Source: Collinsella sp. AM34-10 (GTDB lineage Bacteria > Actinomycetota > Coriobacteriia > Coriobacteriales > Coriobacteriaceae). From it: 64,000 bases of DNA. Each line of letters begins with the position of its first letter. Positions within the stretch are counted from its first letter, which is position 1. The translations under genes were made by a program, and so were the position numbers. This document shows, piece after piece, positions 44,609-54,206 of the stretch. The notes below the pieces were generated by a model that had not been told where the DNA came from, ran no database searches, and saw only the letters and a program-made list of their open reading frames with translations. Location: the NCBI RefSeq assembly GCF_003469185.1, contig NZ_QSIL01000001.1, positions 434,001 to 498,000 of the forward strand. Direction: 5' to 3'.

Positions 44609-47389
44609 TTGGCGCGCGGATCTGCACAAAACGCCAAAGGCAATAAGGCCAGTAACCAACCGGCATCTGCTAAGGGTGCCGGTTCCCATCTGCGTGCCAA
44701 TCAGGGCCACGAGTCGGAGTTCGATGAGTTCGAGCCCTTGGTCGAGCCTTCGGCCAATCGCGATATCGCCGGCGTGGTCATTGCCGTTTTGGCGATTGCG
44801 TCCTTCATTGCCGTGATTTCGCCGGCAACGGCGCCCGTGACGGCTGCTGTCGCCGGTTTCTATCACCTCGGCTTTGGCCTGGGCGCCTACGTGCTGCCGA
44901 TCGTCATCTTGCTGTTTGCCGCCACGCTCTTTTTGGGTGAGGACTCGCCGCTCAACATTCGCTCGGTCGCGGGTGGCGCCGTGGTCTTTGTGGCCATTGT
45001 CTCTATCCTGTCGCTGATGGTGCCGGGCACGAGCGATTCGTGCGACCTCATGTTTGCGCCGCAGAACCTATCCGCGTCGGGCGGCTACATTGGCGCCTTT
45101 ATCGCAAGTACCTTGCAAAACGCCCTGGGTAAACCTATTGCCATGGTTGTCTTGCTGGGGCTTGTCGTCGTTGGCCTGGTCATTATCGGCTTTTCGGTGG
45201 GCGGCGTTTTGCGCTCCGCACGCGATCGCGCCGCCGATTTTGCCGAGCGCCGTCGTGCCGATGTCAACGCGAGCCCGTGGGGCGATGAAGAGGCCCTGTC
45301 GGTTCCCGGCGTTGCCCGTCCGCACCTGAGCATTCTGCGCCAGAAGGGGACTGACGCCGCCGTGACCACGGTCATGGGTGGCGATGCCGACCCGGTTTTG
45401 GATGACGACGAGGACGATGACCCGTTTGTCGACGTGTCCGAGGCCGTGGAGGCCGAGCGCGCCAAGACCACGCTGCTGCCGCGCCGCCATGCCAAGAAGC
45501 GCAAGGCCGCGCCCAGGCTCAACACGAGCGAGCCTGACCCCTCTTGGTCCGATAGCGAGATTGAGCTCACCGAGGGCGATGACGAGGATGACGAGGCTCT
45601 GCTCGAGACCGCCAAGACCACATTGCTGCCGCGTCGCCGCGCCAAGGCAGGACAGGTCACCGGACAGTTTTCGATGGAAGACGACCCGGACAAGGCTGAC
45701 GAGTCAGAGCCGCCGTTTGCCGTGAATCCCGTTTCGGCAGCTCCGAAGATCCCCGACTTCCTAAAACATCCCAAGGTTTCCGATGCCTCCACTCTTACGG
45801 CTTCTGCCGCTCCTGTTGCAGTCGGCGATGGGGGAGCGGACGGCACCGCTGCCGATACCGAGGGCGACCAAGAGGATGGCCTCAAGCTCCCGCCGCTCGA
45901 AATCCTGCATGCCAATCCGCAGTCGGCGTCCTCCGCGTCTTCTGATAAGGAGCTGGAACAGACTGCCGAGTCGTTGCAGTCCACCTTGCTCGAGTTTGGC
46001 CGTAGCGCCCGCGTTGTCGGCTGGATTGCCGGCCCCACGGTCACGACCTTTAAGCTGCAGCCCGGTGAGGGCGAGCGCGTGAGCAAGATCTCGAGCCTCG
46101 AGGACGATATCGCGCTTTCGCTTGCCGCCCAGTCGGTGCGTATTTTTGCGCCGATTCCCGGCACCTCGCTCGTTGGTATCGAGATTCCCAATCGTAAGCG
46201 TCAGAACGTCAACTTGGGCGACGTGCTTCCCTATGTGAAAGGCGGTCCGCTCGAGCTTGCCATCGGTCGCGATGCCGAGGGCACGCCGGTTGTCGCCGAC
46301 CTCGCCAAGATGCCCCACTTGCTGATCGCCGGTACTACCGGTTCGGGTAAGTCGGTCATGATCAACTCAATCATCACGACCCTGCTCATGCGCGCTCTTC
46401 CCGAGGACGTTCGCCTGATCATGGTCGACCCCAAGCGCGTCGAGCTTGCGGGCTATAACGGCCTGCCGCATCTCTACGTGCCCGTGGTGACCGAGCCCAA
46501 GCAGGCGGCCAGTGCACTGCAGTGGGCCGTGTCCGAGATGGAGCGTCGCCTGAAGGTCTTCGAGCGCCTCAACGTTCGCAAGATCTCGACCTATAACGAA
46601 AAGCAGGCCGCCGGCGAGTTTGAGCATTACGATAACCCGCCGCAAAAGATGCCCTATCTGGTCATCATCATCGACGAGCTTTCGGACCTGATGATGGTCG
46701 CCGGCAAGGATGTCGAGGCCTCGATCGTCCGTATCGCCCAGCTGGGTCGTGCCGCCGGTATTCACCTTATCGTGGCTACGCAGCGCCCCAGCTCCAATGT
46801 GGTGACGGGCCTTATCAAGGCCAACATCACCAACCGTATCGCCTTTAACGTGGCTACGGGTATCGATTCCCGCGTCATCATCGATCAGATGGGCGCCGAA
46901 AAGCTCACCGGTTTAGGCGACATGCTGTTCTCCAAGGTCGACTGGGGCAAACCCCGCCGTATCCAGGGCTGTTTTGTCTCGGACGACGAGATCAACGAGA
47001 TCGTCGAGTTCGTTAAGTCGCAAAGCGAGCCCGATTACCACGAGGAGATCCTGTCTGCCGTGGCGCCCGCTTCCATGTCCATGGCTGGTGGCGGCGGCAT
47101 TGTTCGCACGGGTGTTGCCGAGCCGCAGGATGACGACCCGCTTATCTGGGAGGCCGCCCATATTGTGGTGGAATCGCAGCTGGGCTCCACATCTGGCCTG
47201 CAACGCCGCCTCAAGGTTGGCTATGCGCGCGCCGGGCGTATTATGGACATGCTGGAAGAAAAGGGTGTCGTCGGCCCGCCCGACGGTTCCAAGCCACGCG
47301 AGGTCCTGCTGGACGAGGAGGGGCTCGCTGCGCTGGAGTCTGTCGACGCCGAGATGGCACGTGAAGATCGTGAGTTTGGAGGATTCTGA
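44609..47389 (+). CDS. ftsK: DNA translocase FtsK/SpoIIIE
   Basis: FtsK pumps chromosomal DNA through the closing septum and activates Xer recombination. The 926-residue protein has four membrane helices (residues ~50-200) and a disordered acidic linker to about 450. The RecA-like motor follows (Walker A GTTGSGKSVMIN, VDPKRVELAGYNGLPHL, Walker B IIIDELSDLMM), then a C-terminal gamma winged-helix that reads KOPS-like sites. The linker holds AKTTLLPRR twice, at ~285 and ~335. The TTG start has ggagg upstream, right after rnj. Confidence 0.95.
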   Translation: MARGSAQNAKGNKASNQPASAKGAGSHLRANQGHESEFDEFEPLVEPSANRDIAGVVIAVLAIASFIAVISPATAPVTAAVAGFYHLGFGLGAYVLPIVILLFAATLFLGEDSPLNIRSVAGGAVVFVAIVSILSLMVPGTSDSCDLMFAPQNLSASGGYIGAFIASTLQNALGKPIAMVVLLGLVVVGLVIIGFSVGGVLRSARDRAADFAERRRADVNASPWGDEEALSVPGVARPHLSILRQKGTDAAVTTVMGGDADPVLDDDEDDDPFVDVSEAVEAERAKTTLLPRRHAKKRKAAPRLNTSEPDPSWSDSEIELTEGDDEDDEALLETAKTTLLPRRRAKAGQVTGQFSMEDDPDKADESEPPFAVNPVSAAPKIPDFLKHPKVSDASTLTASAAPVAVGDGGADGTAADTEGDQEDGLKLPPLEILHANPQSASSASSDKELEQTAESLQSTLLEFGRSARVVGWIAGPTVTTFKLQPGEGERVSKISSLEDDIALSLAAQSVRIFAPIPGTSLVGIEIPNRKRQNVNLGDVLPYVKGGPLELAIGRDAEGTPVVADLAKMPHLLIAGTTGSGKSVMINSIITTLLMRALPEDVRLIMVDPKRVELAGYNGLPHLYVPVVTEPKQAASALQWAVSEMERRLKVFERLNVRKISTYNEKQAAGEFEHYDNPPQKMPYLVIIIDELSDLMMVAGKDVEASIVRIAQLGRAAGIHLIVATQRPSSNVVTGLIKANITNRIAFNVATGIDSRVIIDQMGAEKLTGLGDMLFSKVDWGKPRRIQGCFVSDDEINEIVEFVKSQSEPDYHEEILSAVAPASMSMAGGGGIVRTGVAEPQDDDPLIWEAAHIVVESQLGSTSGLQRRLKVGYARAGRIMDMLEEKGVVGPPDGSKPREVLLDEEGLAALESVDAEMAREDREFGGF

Positions 47390-48885
47390 TGGCTGCACGC
47401 TTTGGTGACATGCTGCTCGAGCAGCGTCGCCGGATGGGCCTTTCCATCCAGCAGGTCGCCAACACCATCAAAATCAGGCCGCAGATCATCGAGTTTTTCG
47501 AGACCGGTAACTTTGCATCGATGCCCCCGCGCGGCTATGCGCAGGGCATGATTTCGAGCTACGCTCGCTTTTTGGGGCTTAACCCTCGCGAGGTCGTCAA
47601 CGCTTATTTTGATGACCTCATGGCATATGAACGCGAGACCTCGCAGCAGGGCGGTCGTTTTCAGGATGCTGCCGGCTACGTTAACTCGCGCTCGTCGGTC
47701 GATAACGGACGCTTTCTGATGGTTCAGGGTGGTCGCTCGACGCGGTACGGCCAGCGCCCTCCGCAGGCGGGCTATATCACCGAGACGGGCTCCAGCGAGG
47801 AGATTCGTTCTCAGCGAGATCGCTTTCGCAGTACGCCCATGCCTGATGACCGTGCGCTTCCCGCCGCTCGCGGGTTGAGTCGCGATCCCCGCGCCGGTTA
47901 CGGCGACGGTGGCTACTCCGGTCGTGGTTATCGCGGAGTTTCTGCCGGGCGTTCCCACGGTGGTTACGCCGACGCCGATACCACGCAGGTGACGCCGCGC
48001 CTCCGTTCTCAATCGCAGCCTTACGGGCAGCGCTCTTCGGCGCCTCGCTCTGGCCAGCTTGGCTATCAGAACCGTGGCGAGCTTGCGCCGCGTTCGGGTC
48101 AGCGCGGCTCGCAGAGCCAAGGCGGATATCGTGGTCGTCCCGATAGCGGTCGCGGCCGTATGCCGCAGGGGAATGGTCGCGGTGGTTCTAATCGCGGACG
48201 CGGTGGTGGACGTGCTCCCCAGAATAATGGACTCGATCCGCGCATCATCTACGCCGGCATCGGTGCCGTGGCGCTTTTGTTGATTCTGCTCATCGTGGTC
48301 CTCCTGCGTGGCTGCGGCTCTTCTGCACCCGAGTCGACGCCTGAGACGCCCGCGGCCACCAAGACGACGACCAAGAAGTCTTCCAAGAAGACCGAATCTG
48401 TTGACGAGGATGAAGGCACCGACGAGGCGACGGATTCTGCCGATTCCGATGCCGCCAAGGCGAACGCGAAAAAGAAAGAGGACGAGGTCATCAAGGTCAA
48501 GGTCTCCGTTGCCAAGGGCAAGACCGCCTGGATCGAGGTCAAGGTCGACGGTAAATCGGTCTTTGGCGCCCAGGCAACCGGTCCCTTTGAGCAGGAGTAC
48601 ACGCCCGAGTCCTCGATCGAGATCACCACGTCCAAGCCCTCCGATGTCACGGTTACCAAGAACGGTGAAAAGGTTCGCTACGACACCAAGACATCGGGTG
48701 TGGCGCGCGTGACCATTACCGTTCCCAAGAAGGAGACCGCAGAGTCCGAGGATGGCGAGAGTACCGACGGCACCGACGCCCAGTCTACCGACGGCACCGA
48801 CCCTCAGTCTACCGACGGTACCGACACGGCATCCGACGGCCAGACTGCAAACGATTCAGATGACTATTCGTACGACAGCTACTAA
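47389..48885 (+). CDS. RodZ-like membrane protein with HTH and DUF4115-type domain
   Basis: The 498-residue protein has a cytoplasmic RodZ-type helix-turn-helix (residues 1-85: LLEQRRRMGLSIQQVANTIK, RGYAQGMISSYARFLGL). A long Arg/Gly/Ser/Gln-rich disordered region follows, then one membrane helix (~286-307), an acidic Lys/Asp linker, and an extracytoplasmic beta domain (~360-450: TAWIEVKVDGKSVFGAQATG). A Thr/Asp-rich tail with three 8-residue repeats completes it. In rods RodZ links MreB to the wall machinery; whether this organism has MreB is not visible here. The ATG shares a base with the ftsK stop. Confidence 0.83.
   Translation: MAARFGDMLLEQRRRMGLSIQQVANTIKIRPQIIEFFETGNFASMPPRGYAQGMISSYARFLGLNPREVVNAYFDDLMAYERETSQQGGRFQDAAGYVNSRSSVDNGRFLMVQGGRSTRYGQRPPQAGYITETGSSEEIRSQRDRFRSTPMPDDRALPAARGLSRDPRAGYGDGGYSGRGYRGVSAGRSHGGYADADTTQVTPRLRSQSQPYGQRSSAPRSGQLGYQNRGELAPRSGQRGSQSQGGYRGRPDSGRGRMPQGNGRGGSNRGRGGGRAPQNNGLDPRIIYAGIGAVALLLILLIVVLLRGCGSSAPESTPETPAATKTTTKKSSKKTESVDEDEGTDEATDSADSDAAKANAKKKEDEVIKVKVSVAKGKTAWIEVKVDGKSVFGAQATGPFEQEYTPESSIEITTSKPSDVTVTKNGEKVRYDTKTSGVARVTITVPKKETAESEDGESTDGTDAQSTDGTDPQSTDGTDTASDGQTANDSDDYSYDSY
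48760..48831 (+). repeat. Three tandem 24-bp units in the RodZ-like gene
   Basis: Three in-frame 24-bp units encode STDGTDAQ, STDGTDPQ and STDGTDTA. Copy number may vary between strains by slippage. Confidence 0.8.
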
Positions 48886-48911
48886 GGCTCCCCGTACCGA
48901 AAGGAAGAACC

Positions 48912-49409
48912 ATGGCTAAAGATTCCAGCTTCGACGTTGTGTCCGAGGTCAATATGCAGGAGGTCGATAACGCCTTCCAGCAGACCGCCCGCGAGATCTC
49001 TCAGCGCTATGACCTCAAGGACTCCGGCGCCACCATCGAGCTTTCGAAGGGCGATAAGCTCTTTACGATCAATGCCCCGGCCGATTTTGTCTCCAAGCAG
49101 ATTATTGACGTGCTGAGCTCTAAGCTCATCAAGCGCGGCATCGATCTTAAGGCTGTCTCTTGGGACGCGCCGCAGGCGGCTTCGGGCGGTACCGTGCGCG
49201 TGCTCGGCCATATCGTCGAGGGCATTGACCAGGCGACCGCCAAGAAGATTAATAAGGACATCAAGGATCAAAAACTCAAGGTCAAGGTGACCATCGAGGC
49301 CGATAAACTGCGCGTTTCCTCGGCCTCTAAGGACGCGCTGCAGACCGTGATCCAGTTCCTGCGCGACCAAGACTACGGCCAGCCGCTGCAGTTTACCAAC
49401 TACCGCTAA
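48912..49409 (+). CDS. yajQ: YajQ family nucleotide-binding protein
   Basis: YajQ proteins bind nucleotides; some Gram-negative members bind cyclic di-GMP. The 165-residue protein has the usual DSSFDVVSEVNMQEVDNAF start, LKDSGATIELSKGDK and a C-terminal FLRDQDYGQPLQFTNYR. It lies between the RodZ-like gene and rimO with its own gaaagga site. The molecular role in this lineage is unknown. Confidence 0.92.
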   Translation: MAKDSSFDVVSEVNMQEVDNAFQQTAREISQRYDLKDSGATIELSKGDKLFTINAPADFVSKQIIDVLSSKLIKRGIDLKAVSWDAPQAASGGTVRVLGHIVEGIDQATAKKINKDIKDQKLKVKVTIEADKLRVSSASKDALQTVIQFLRDQDYGQPLQFTNYR

Positions 49410-49435
49410 CTTACTCGAAAGGACCGTTCTCCAAC

Positions 49436-50785
49436 ATGGATACACCTTTGGGCTCCGTGCTCTACATCACCCTCGGGTGCGCTAAGAACGAGGTTGACAC
49501 CGACCGCATGCGTTCGCTGCTGACCGCCGCGGGCTATGAGGAGGCATTCGATCCGCAGGACGCCGATATCGCTATCGTCAACACGTGCTCGTTTCTCGCC
49601 TCGGCGACGTCCGAGAGCATCGAGACCACGCTCGAGCTCGCTAACGAGGTGCAGGACGGCGTTCGCGCCTGCCCCATCGTCATGTGCGGTTGCGTGCCGT
49701 CTCGTTACGGCGATGACCTGCCCGACGAGCTTCCCGAGGTCGCGGCCTTTGTGAAGGCCGATGAGGAAGACGGTATCGTCTCTGTCATCGATGGCGTGCT
49801 GGGCGTGGAGCGCGAGATCGCTGCCTATATTCCGCAGGTCAAGCGTACCGTCGAGGGTGCCGTTGCCTATGTCAAGATTTCCGATGGCTGCAATCGTTTT
49901 TGCAGCTTCTGCATGATCCCCTACATTCGCGGTCGCTATCATTCGCGCAATGCCGAAAGCATTATCTCCGAGGTGCGCGACCTGGTTGCCGGCGGTGTGC
50001 GCGAGATTGTGCTGATCGGCCAGGACACGGGCATCTGGGGCACCGACTTTGCCGACGAGGACGTCGCCGAGGGCTCGCCGCGCAATCTGGCGCAGCTGCT
50101 GCGTGCCGTCGCCGAGGCTGTGCGCCCGCATAACGTCTGGGTCCGTGTGCTCTATCTGCAGCCCGAGGGCATGACCGAAGAGCTTATCGAGACGATTCGC
50201 GATACGCCCGAGGTGCTGCCCTATATCGATATCCCCGTACAGCACTGCGATGCGCGCATCCTTAAGGCCATGCGCCGCTCCGGTTCGCGCCAGGAGCTCG
50301 AGGATCTTTTCCGTGACCTTCGCGAGCGCATCCCCGGCATTGTGATTCGTTCCACGGCCATGGTCGGCTTCCCGACCGAGACCGACGACGAGTTCCGCGA
50401 CCTTATCGACTTTATGGACACCGTCGGCTTTGACTACACGAGCGTCTTTGCCTACTCGCGTGAGGAGGGCAGCCTGGCCGCCAAGATGGAGGGCCAGGTC
50501 GATGAGGAGGTCAAGCTCGAGCGCGCCCAGGAGGCCATGGATCTGGCCGAGTCGCTCGGTTTTGCCGCCACGGCAGCCCATGTGGGCGAGCGCGCACAGG
50601 TGATCGTCGATGGTATCGAGGAGACCGAGGACGGCGCTGAGCTGATCGGTCATGCCTGGTTCCAGGCGCCCGATTCCGATGGTGCGGTGCATCTGGACGC
50701 CAGCGAGGCATCCGTGGGCGATATTCTGACCGTCGAGTTTACCGATAGCTTCTGCTATGAGCTTATCGGTCATGTTGTGGAGTAG
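49436..50785 (+). CDS. rimO: Ribosomal protein S12 methylthiotransferase RimO
   Basis: RimO methylthiolates the conserved Asp of ribosomal protein S12. The 449-residue radical SAM enzyme starts VLYITLGCAKNEVDTDRM with UPF0004 cysteines (also NTCSFLASA and CGCVPSRY). Its radical SAM motif is CNRFCSFCMIPYIRGRYHSR, followed by a C-terminal TRAM domain. GCAKNEVD separates it from MiaB and MtaB. pgsA follows after 9 bases. Confidence 0.95.
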   Translation: MDTPLGSVLYITLGCAKNEVDTDRMRSLLTAAGYEEAFDPQDADIAIVNTCSFLASATSESIETTLELANEVQDGVRACPIVMCGCVPSRYGDDLPDELPEVAAFVKADEEDGIVSVIDGVLGVEREIAAYIPQVKRTVEGAVAYVKISDGCNRFCSFCMIPYIRGRYHSRNAESIISEVRDLVAGGVREIVLIGQDTGIWGTDFADEDVAEGSPRNLAQLLRAVAEAVRPHNVWVRVLYLQPEGMTEELIETIRDTPEVLPYIDIPVQHCDARILKAMRRSGSRQELEDLFRDLRERIPGIVIRSTAMVGFPTETDDEFRDLIDFMDTVGFDYTSVFAYSREEGSLAAKMEGQVDEEVKLERAQEAMDLAESLGFAATAAHVGERAQVIVDGIEETEDGAELIGHAWFQAPDSDGAVHLDASEASVGDILTVEFTDSFCYELIGHVVE

Positions 50786-50794
50786 GAGAGCGTC

Positions 50795-51433
50795 GTGGCA
50801 AACGAGAGCAATAAGGAACTGACGAGTGTTTGGACGCCCGCCAACATCGTGACGTGCGTTCGCATCGTCTTTATCCCGGTGTTCATGATCGTCTCGGCCC
50901 TGTCTCACGCGAGCGTTGCCGGTACGGACTGGAGCACCTTCGACGGCCCGCTCGCCGCCGCTGCCTTCATTCTGTATGTGATCCTGTCGTGCACCGATAA
51001 GGTCGACGGCTATCTGGCGCGCTCGCGCAACGAGATCACTGATTTTGGCAAGTTCTTGGACCCCATCGCCGATAAGCTGCTCGTGTTTTCGGCCCTGCTG
51101 CTGTTCCTTGATTTTGGCGCGGTGACCGTGTGGTCCGTGTTCATCATCCTGTTCCGTGAGCTGCTGGTGAGCGCCCTTCGCATGGTCGCGAGTGCTGCCG
51201 GTGTAGTCGTTGCCGCCGATAAGCTCGGCAAGTACAAGACGGCGACCACGATGGTCTCCATCTGCGGCTATCTGTGCGTCTTTGCGATGGCCGGCCTTCA
51301 GCTGGGGCCGGTGTCGCTGCTGCTCGGTGTCTATTCGGTGTCGCGCTTCCTGTACGTCATCGCCGTGATTTTGACCATTGTCTCGGGCGCCCAGTACTTC
51401 TGGAACTGTCGCAAGATCGTCTTTTCGGTCTAG
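50795..51433 (+). CDS. pgsA: CDP-diacylglycerol-glycerol-3-phosphate 3-phosphatidyltransferase
   Basis: PgsA makes phosphatidylglycerol phosphate from the CDP-diacylglycerol supplied by CdsA. The 212-residue membrane protein has the CDP-alcohol phosphotransferase motif in DKVDGYLARSRNEITDFGKF followed by LDPIADKLL. It has several hydrophobic segments. The GTG start has aggag upstream. The order rimO-pgsA-cinA-recA is widespread in Gram-positive bacteria. Confidence 0.94.
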   Translation: MANESNKELTSVWTPANIVTCVRIVFIPVFMIVSALSHASVAGTDWSTFDGPLAAAAFILYVILSCTDKVDGYLARSRNEITDFGKFLDPIADKLLVFSALLLFLDFGAVTVWSVFIILFRELLVSALRMVASAAGVVVAADKLGKYKTATTMVSICGYLCVFAMAGLQLGPVSLLLGVYSVSRFLYVIAVILTIVSGAQYFWNCRKIVFSV

Positions 51434-51445
51434 GTCCTGGTGGGT

Positions 51446-51976
51446 ATGACGGAGTCTTATTTGCAGATCGCCGCAAACAACGAGGAGCTGGCGCGCGATA
51501 TTGTCGAGCGCGCGAGTGCCCGTGGTGTGACGGTGTCGACGGCGGAGTCGCTGACGGCGGGCATGATCGCCTCGACGATTGCCGATATCCCGGGTGCCTC
51601 GGCGGTGCTTCGTGGCGGTGCGGTGACCTACTGCGATGAGATCAAGCATCGTGTTCTGGGTGTTGAGCAGGAGACGCTCGATCGGTTTAGCGCCGTGTCG
51701 CACCAGACGGCGCGCGAGATGGCCGTGGGCTCGCTGGACCTCTATCAGAGCGATGTGGCCGTGAGCGCAACGGGCTACGCTGGGCCCGGTGGCGGCACTG
51801 AGCAAGACCCCGCCGGTACGTTCTATATTGGGTGGGCGTATCGCGCGGCCGATGGGGGAGCGCCGGTTGTCGAGTCTGCGCGCTGTCATTACGAGGGCGA
51901 TCGGTCGTGCGTTCGTGCCCATGCGGTCGCGGAGGCTTTGGAGCGCATTGTCCGCGTGCTCAATTCTATGGAATAG
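51446..51976 (+). CDS. pncC: CinA C-terminal type nicotinamide-nucleotide amidase
   Basis: PncC deamidates nicotinamide mononucleotide in NAD recycling. The ~176-residue protein contains only the CinA C-terminal domain, with STAESLTAGMIASTIADI, GAVTYCDEIKHRVLGV and SATGYAGPGGGTEQDPAGTF. The N-terminal MoCF-like part of full CinA is absent. ATG 51446 is chosen; GTG 51440 would add two residues. Neither has a strong ribosome site, so coupling to pgsA is likely. Confidence 0.9.
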   Translation: MTESYLQIAANNEELARDIVERASARGVTVSTAESLTAGMIASTIADIPGASAVLRGGAVTYCDEIKHRVLGVEQETLDRFSAVSHQTAREMAVGSLDLYQSDVAVSATGYAGPGGGTEQDPAGTFYIGWAYRAADGGAPVVESARCHYEGDRSCVRAHAVAEALERIVRVLNSME

Positions 51977-51983
51977 ACGTGGT

Positions 51984-52009
51984 TTAAGGGGCCTTAGGGC
52001 CCCTTAATT
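51984..52009. terminator. Hairpin after pncC, likely terminator
   Basis: TTAAGGGGCC and GGCCCCTTAA are perfect 10-bp arms around TTAG. The T-tract is short, so efficiency is uncertain. Bases 52010-52170 show no gene. Confidence 0.6.
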
Positions 52010-52174
52010 GTGGAGCTAGGGACCTTTAACGGTATTGGTGTTTGCGCTGGTACATGACCTAAACTTGTTCGATTACCCGTATTTGTGATTGGTGGGGTCA
52101 AGCGTTTGGTCGGTGATTGGTTGGCGTTTGGTCGGGTTTTGGAATGGTCGGGTGCATATGATGAATCTGAACGG

Positions 52175-52203
52175 TTGACCACGAACAGCCGTTCGTTTAT
52201 TAT
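52175..52203 (+). promoter_or_regulatory. recA promoter with LexA (SOS) box in the spacer
   Basis: TTGACC (52175-52180) and TATTAT (52198-52203) are 17 bases apart. The spacer holds CGAACAGCCGTTCG (52182-52195), a near-match to the Gram-positive SOS box CGAACRNRYGTTYG. LexA bound there would block polymerase directly. Confidence 0.85.
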
Positions 52204-52233
52204 CGTTTCAGGTTGTTAAGAGGAGGGCTATTC

Positions 52234-53382
52234 ATGGCCAAGAATTCAGGTCCCGTACGTACCGTTCATGCACGCACGACGGGTAAAGAGCGCGATGAGA
52301 TGATCGCCACCACCAAGGCCGAGATCGAGAAGAAGTTCGGCCAGGGCTCTATTATGAGGTATGGCGACGGCGGTCCCGAGCTCGAGGTCGAGGCTATTCC
52401 GACGGGCTCTCTGGCACTCGATGCCGCCTTGGGTATCGGCGGCGTGCCGCGCGGCCGTATCGTCGAGATTTATGGCCCCGAGTCCTCCGGTAAGACGACG
52501 CTTTCGCTCGAGATTCTTGCAGAGGCGCAGGCCATGGGCGGCGTTGTTGCATTTATCGATGCCGAGCACGCGCTTGATCCCACCTATGCCGCGCGCATCG
52601 GCGTCGATATCGATGAGGTCCTGATTTCCCAGCCCGATACGGGCGAGCAGGCGCTCGAGATCGTCGATATGCTTGTGCGCTCCGGTGCCATCGACGCCAT
52701 CGTCGTCGACTCTGTAGCCGCATTGACTCCGCGTGCCGAGATCGAGGGCGAGATCGGTGACACGACGGTGGGCCTGCAGGCTCGCTTGATGAGCCAGGCA
52801 CTCCGTAAGCTCGCCGGCTCGCTTGCCAAGTCCAACACGACCTGCATCTTCATTAACCAACTGCGCGAGAAGATCGGCGTCATGTTCGGTAACCCCGAGA
52901 CCACCACGGGCGGCCGCGCGCTCAAGTTCTTCTCTTCCGTGCGAATCGATATTCGCAAAATCGATACCATCAAGCTCAAGGACGAGGTTATCGGTAATCG
53001 CGTGCGTGCCAAGGTCGTTAAGAACAAGGTGGCGGCTCCGTTCCGTTCGGCCGAGTTTGACATCATGTACGGCACCGGCATCTCTAAAGAGGGCTCGATT
53101 CTGGATATGGCCGTCGAGTGCGGCATCTGCAAAAAGATGGGGTCCTGGTTTGCCTATGGCGAGGATAAGCTCGGCAACGGTCGCGAGGCCGCCAAGACAT
53201 TCCTGCGGGAGCATCCCGATTGCGCCGACGAGATCGAGCACAAGGTTCGCCTTGCCTGCGGCCTTGAGTATGACGATGATGCCCCCTCCGAGGTTGAGTT
53301 GACCGACCAGCCCGCCCCCGAGGAGTTTGATGAGCTGTACGCCATCGATGGCTCCGCGATGCTCGACGATGACGACGAGTAG
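52234..53382 (+). CDS. recA: Recombinase RecA
   Basis: RecA drives strand exchange and triggers LexA self-cleavage. The 382-residue protein has a charged N-terminus, Walker [33 protein letters not shown], the L2-region [20 protein letters not shown], and an acidic C-terminal tail (LDDDDE). ATG 52234 has aggaggg 7 bases before it; a longer frame would start within the leader. The SOS box in its promoter and the downstream recX complete the standard unit. Confidence 0.97.
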   Translation: MAKNSGPVRTVHARTTGKERDEMIATTKAEIEKKFGQGSIMRYGDGGPELEVEAIPTGSLALDAALGIGGVPRGRIVEIYGPESSGKTTLSLEILAEAQAMGGVVAFIDAEHALDPTYAARIGVDIDEVLISQPDTGEQALEIVDMLVRSGAIDAIVVDSVAALTPRAEIEGEIGDTTVGLQARLMSQALRKLAGSLAKSNTTCIFINQLREKIGVMFGNPETTTGGRALKFFSSVRIDIRKIDTIKLKDEVIGNRVRAKVVKNKVAAPFRSAEFDIMYGTGISKEGSILDMAVECGICKKMGSWFAYGEDKLGNGREAAKTFLREHPDCADEIEHKVRLACGLEYDDDAPSEVELTDQPAPEEFDELYAIDGSAMLDDDDE

Positions 53383-53393
53383 CGGATGCCGAC

Positions 53394-54086
53394 ATGTCGT
53401 ATACGGTGACCGAGGCCACGGTCGTCTTTCCCGATAAGAAGGCGGCCTCCTCGTTCTCGAGCGGTTATGCGTCTAAAAAGCCCTGCGCGCATATCGATTG
53501 CGATCTCGAGGGCGGTTTTGAACGTTCCATTTGGATTCCCGTGCGCGTGGCGCGCCTGTACGTTAAGAACCGCCCCGATCTTCCCTGTGATTGGGATGAC
53601 TTTCGCGAGGCTGTGCAGCTTATCGAACGTAAATGTGCGCTCACCATGGTGACCGAGATGCTTTCGCGCCGCGATCATGCCACGGGCGAGGTGCGCGATA
53701 AGTTGGCGCGCTATGGCTTTCGACAGCCTGCGATCGATTTTGCAGTTGCTCGAGCGACCGAGTATCGTTTTTTGGATGAGAACCGCTTTTGTTCGTACTT
53801 TATCGAAGAGCGCAAGCGTCGCGGTTGGGGACAGCGTAAGATCGAGGTTGAACTCAAACGCCGTCATGTCGTGCTTGACGATATCCCCGGGTATCCCGAG
53901 GCTTATTTTGCCGTTGATGATGACTTGGCCCGCGCTTCGGCCTTGCTCGCTAAACGTCGCGTTCCCGAAGTACGTGCATTCGAAAAGCTCGTCAGATTTT
54001 TGATGGGTAAAGGCTTTTCGTATCACATCGCCGCCGATGCCGTTAAGGCGCGCCTCGATACCTCAAGCGAGGAATGCGCCGTGTAA
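53394..54086 (+). CDS. recX: RecA regulator RecX
   Basis: RecX binds RecA filaments and inhibits their extension and ATPase. The 230-residue protein begins with ~75 residues not typical of the family. The three-helix repeats of RecX follow (LTMVTEMLSRRDHATGEVRDK then YGFRQPAIDFAV, FCSYFIEERKRRGWGQRKIE). It is co-transcribed with recA and hence SOS-inducible. The function of the extra N-terminus is unknown. Confidence 0.9.
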   Translation: MSYTVTEATVVFPDKKAASSFSSGYASKKPCAHIDCDLEGGFERSIWIPVRVARLYVKNRPDLPCDWDDFREAVQLIERKCALTMVTEMLSRRDHATGEVRDKLARYGFRQPAIDFAVARATEYRFLDENRFCSYFIEERKRRGWGQRKIEVELKRRHVVLDDIPGYPEAYFAVDDDLARASALLAKRRVPEVRAFEKLVRFLMGKGFSYHIAADAVKARLDTSSEECAV

Positions 54087-54148
54087 GCGTGCGCATGGTA
54101 CGCCCCTGCCGTTCACCGCTTGATAGGCGCCGTGCCGGGTGCGTTTAT

Positions 54149-54177
54149 TTGACAGTTGTTGCGGTTCAACGTAGGAT
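54149..54177 (+). promoter_or_regulatory. Promoter of rny
   Basis: A perfect TTGACA (54149-54154) and TAGGAT (54172-54177) are 17 bases apart, giving a leader of about 160 nt. Confidence 0.75.
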
Positions 54178-54206
54178 AAACACTGTCATTTGCTTTGTGA
54201 TATGTG

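Noticed and set aside
49406..51922. An 838-codon minus-strand frame spanning rimO, pgsA and pncC
   Set aside because: It crosses three certain genes and their boundaries, and its translation has no recognisable motif.
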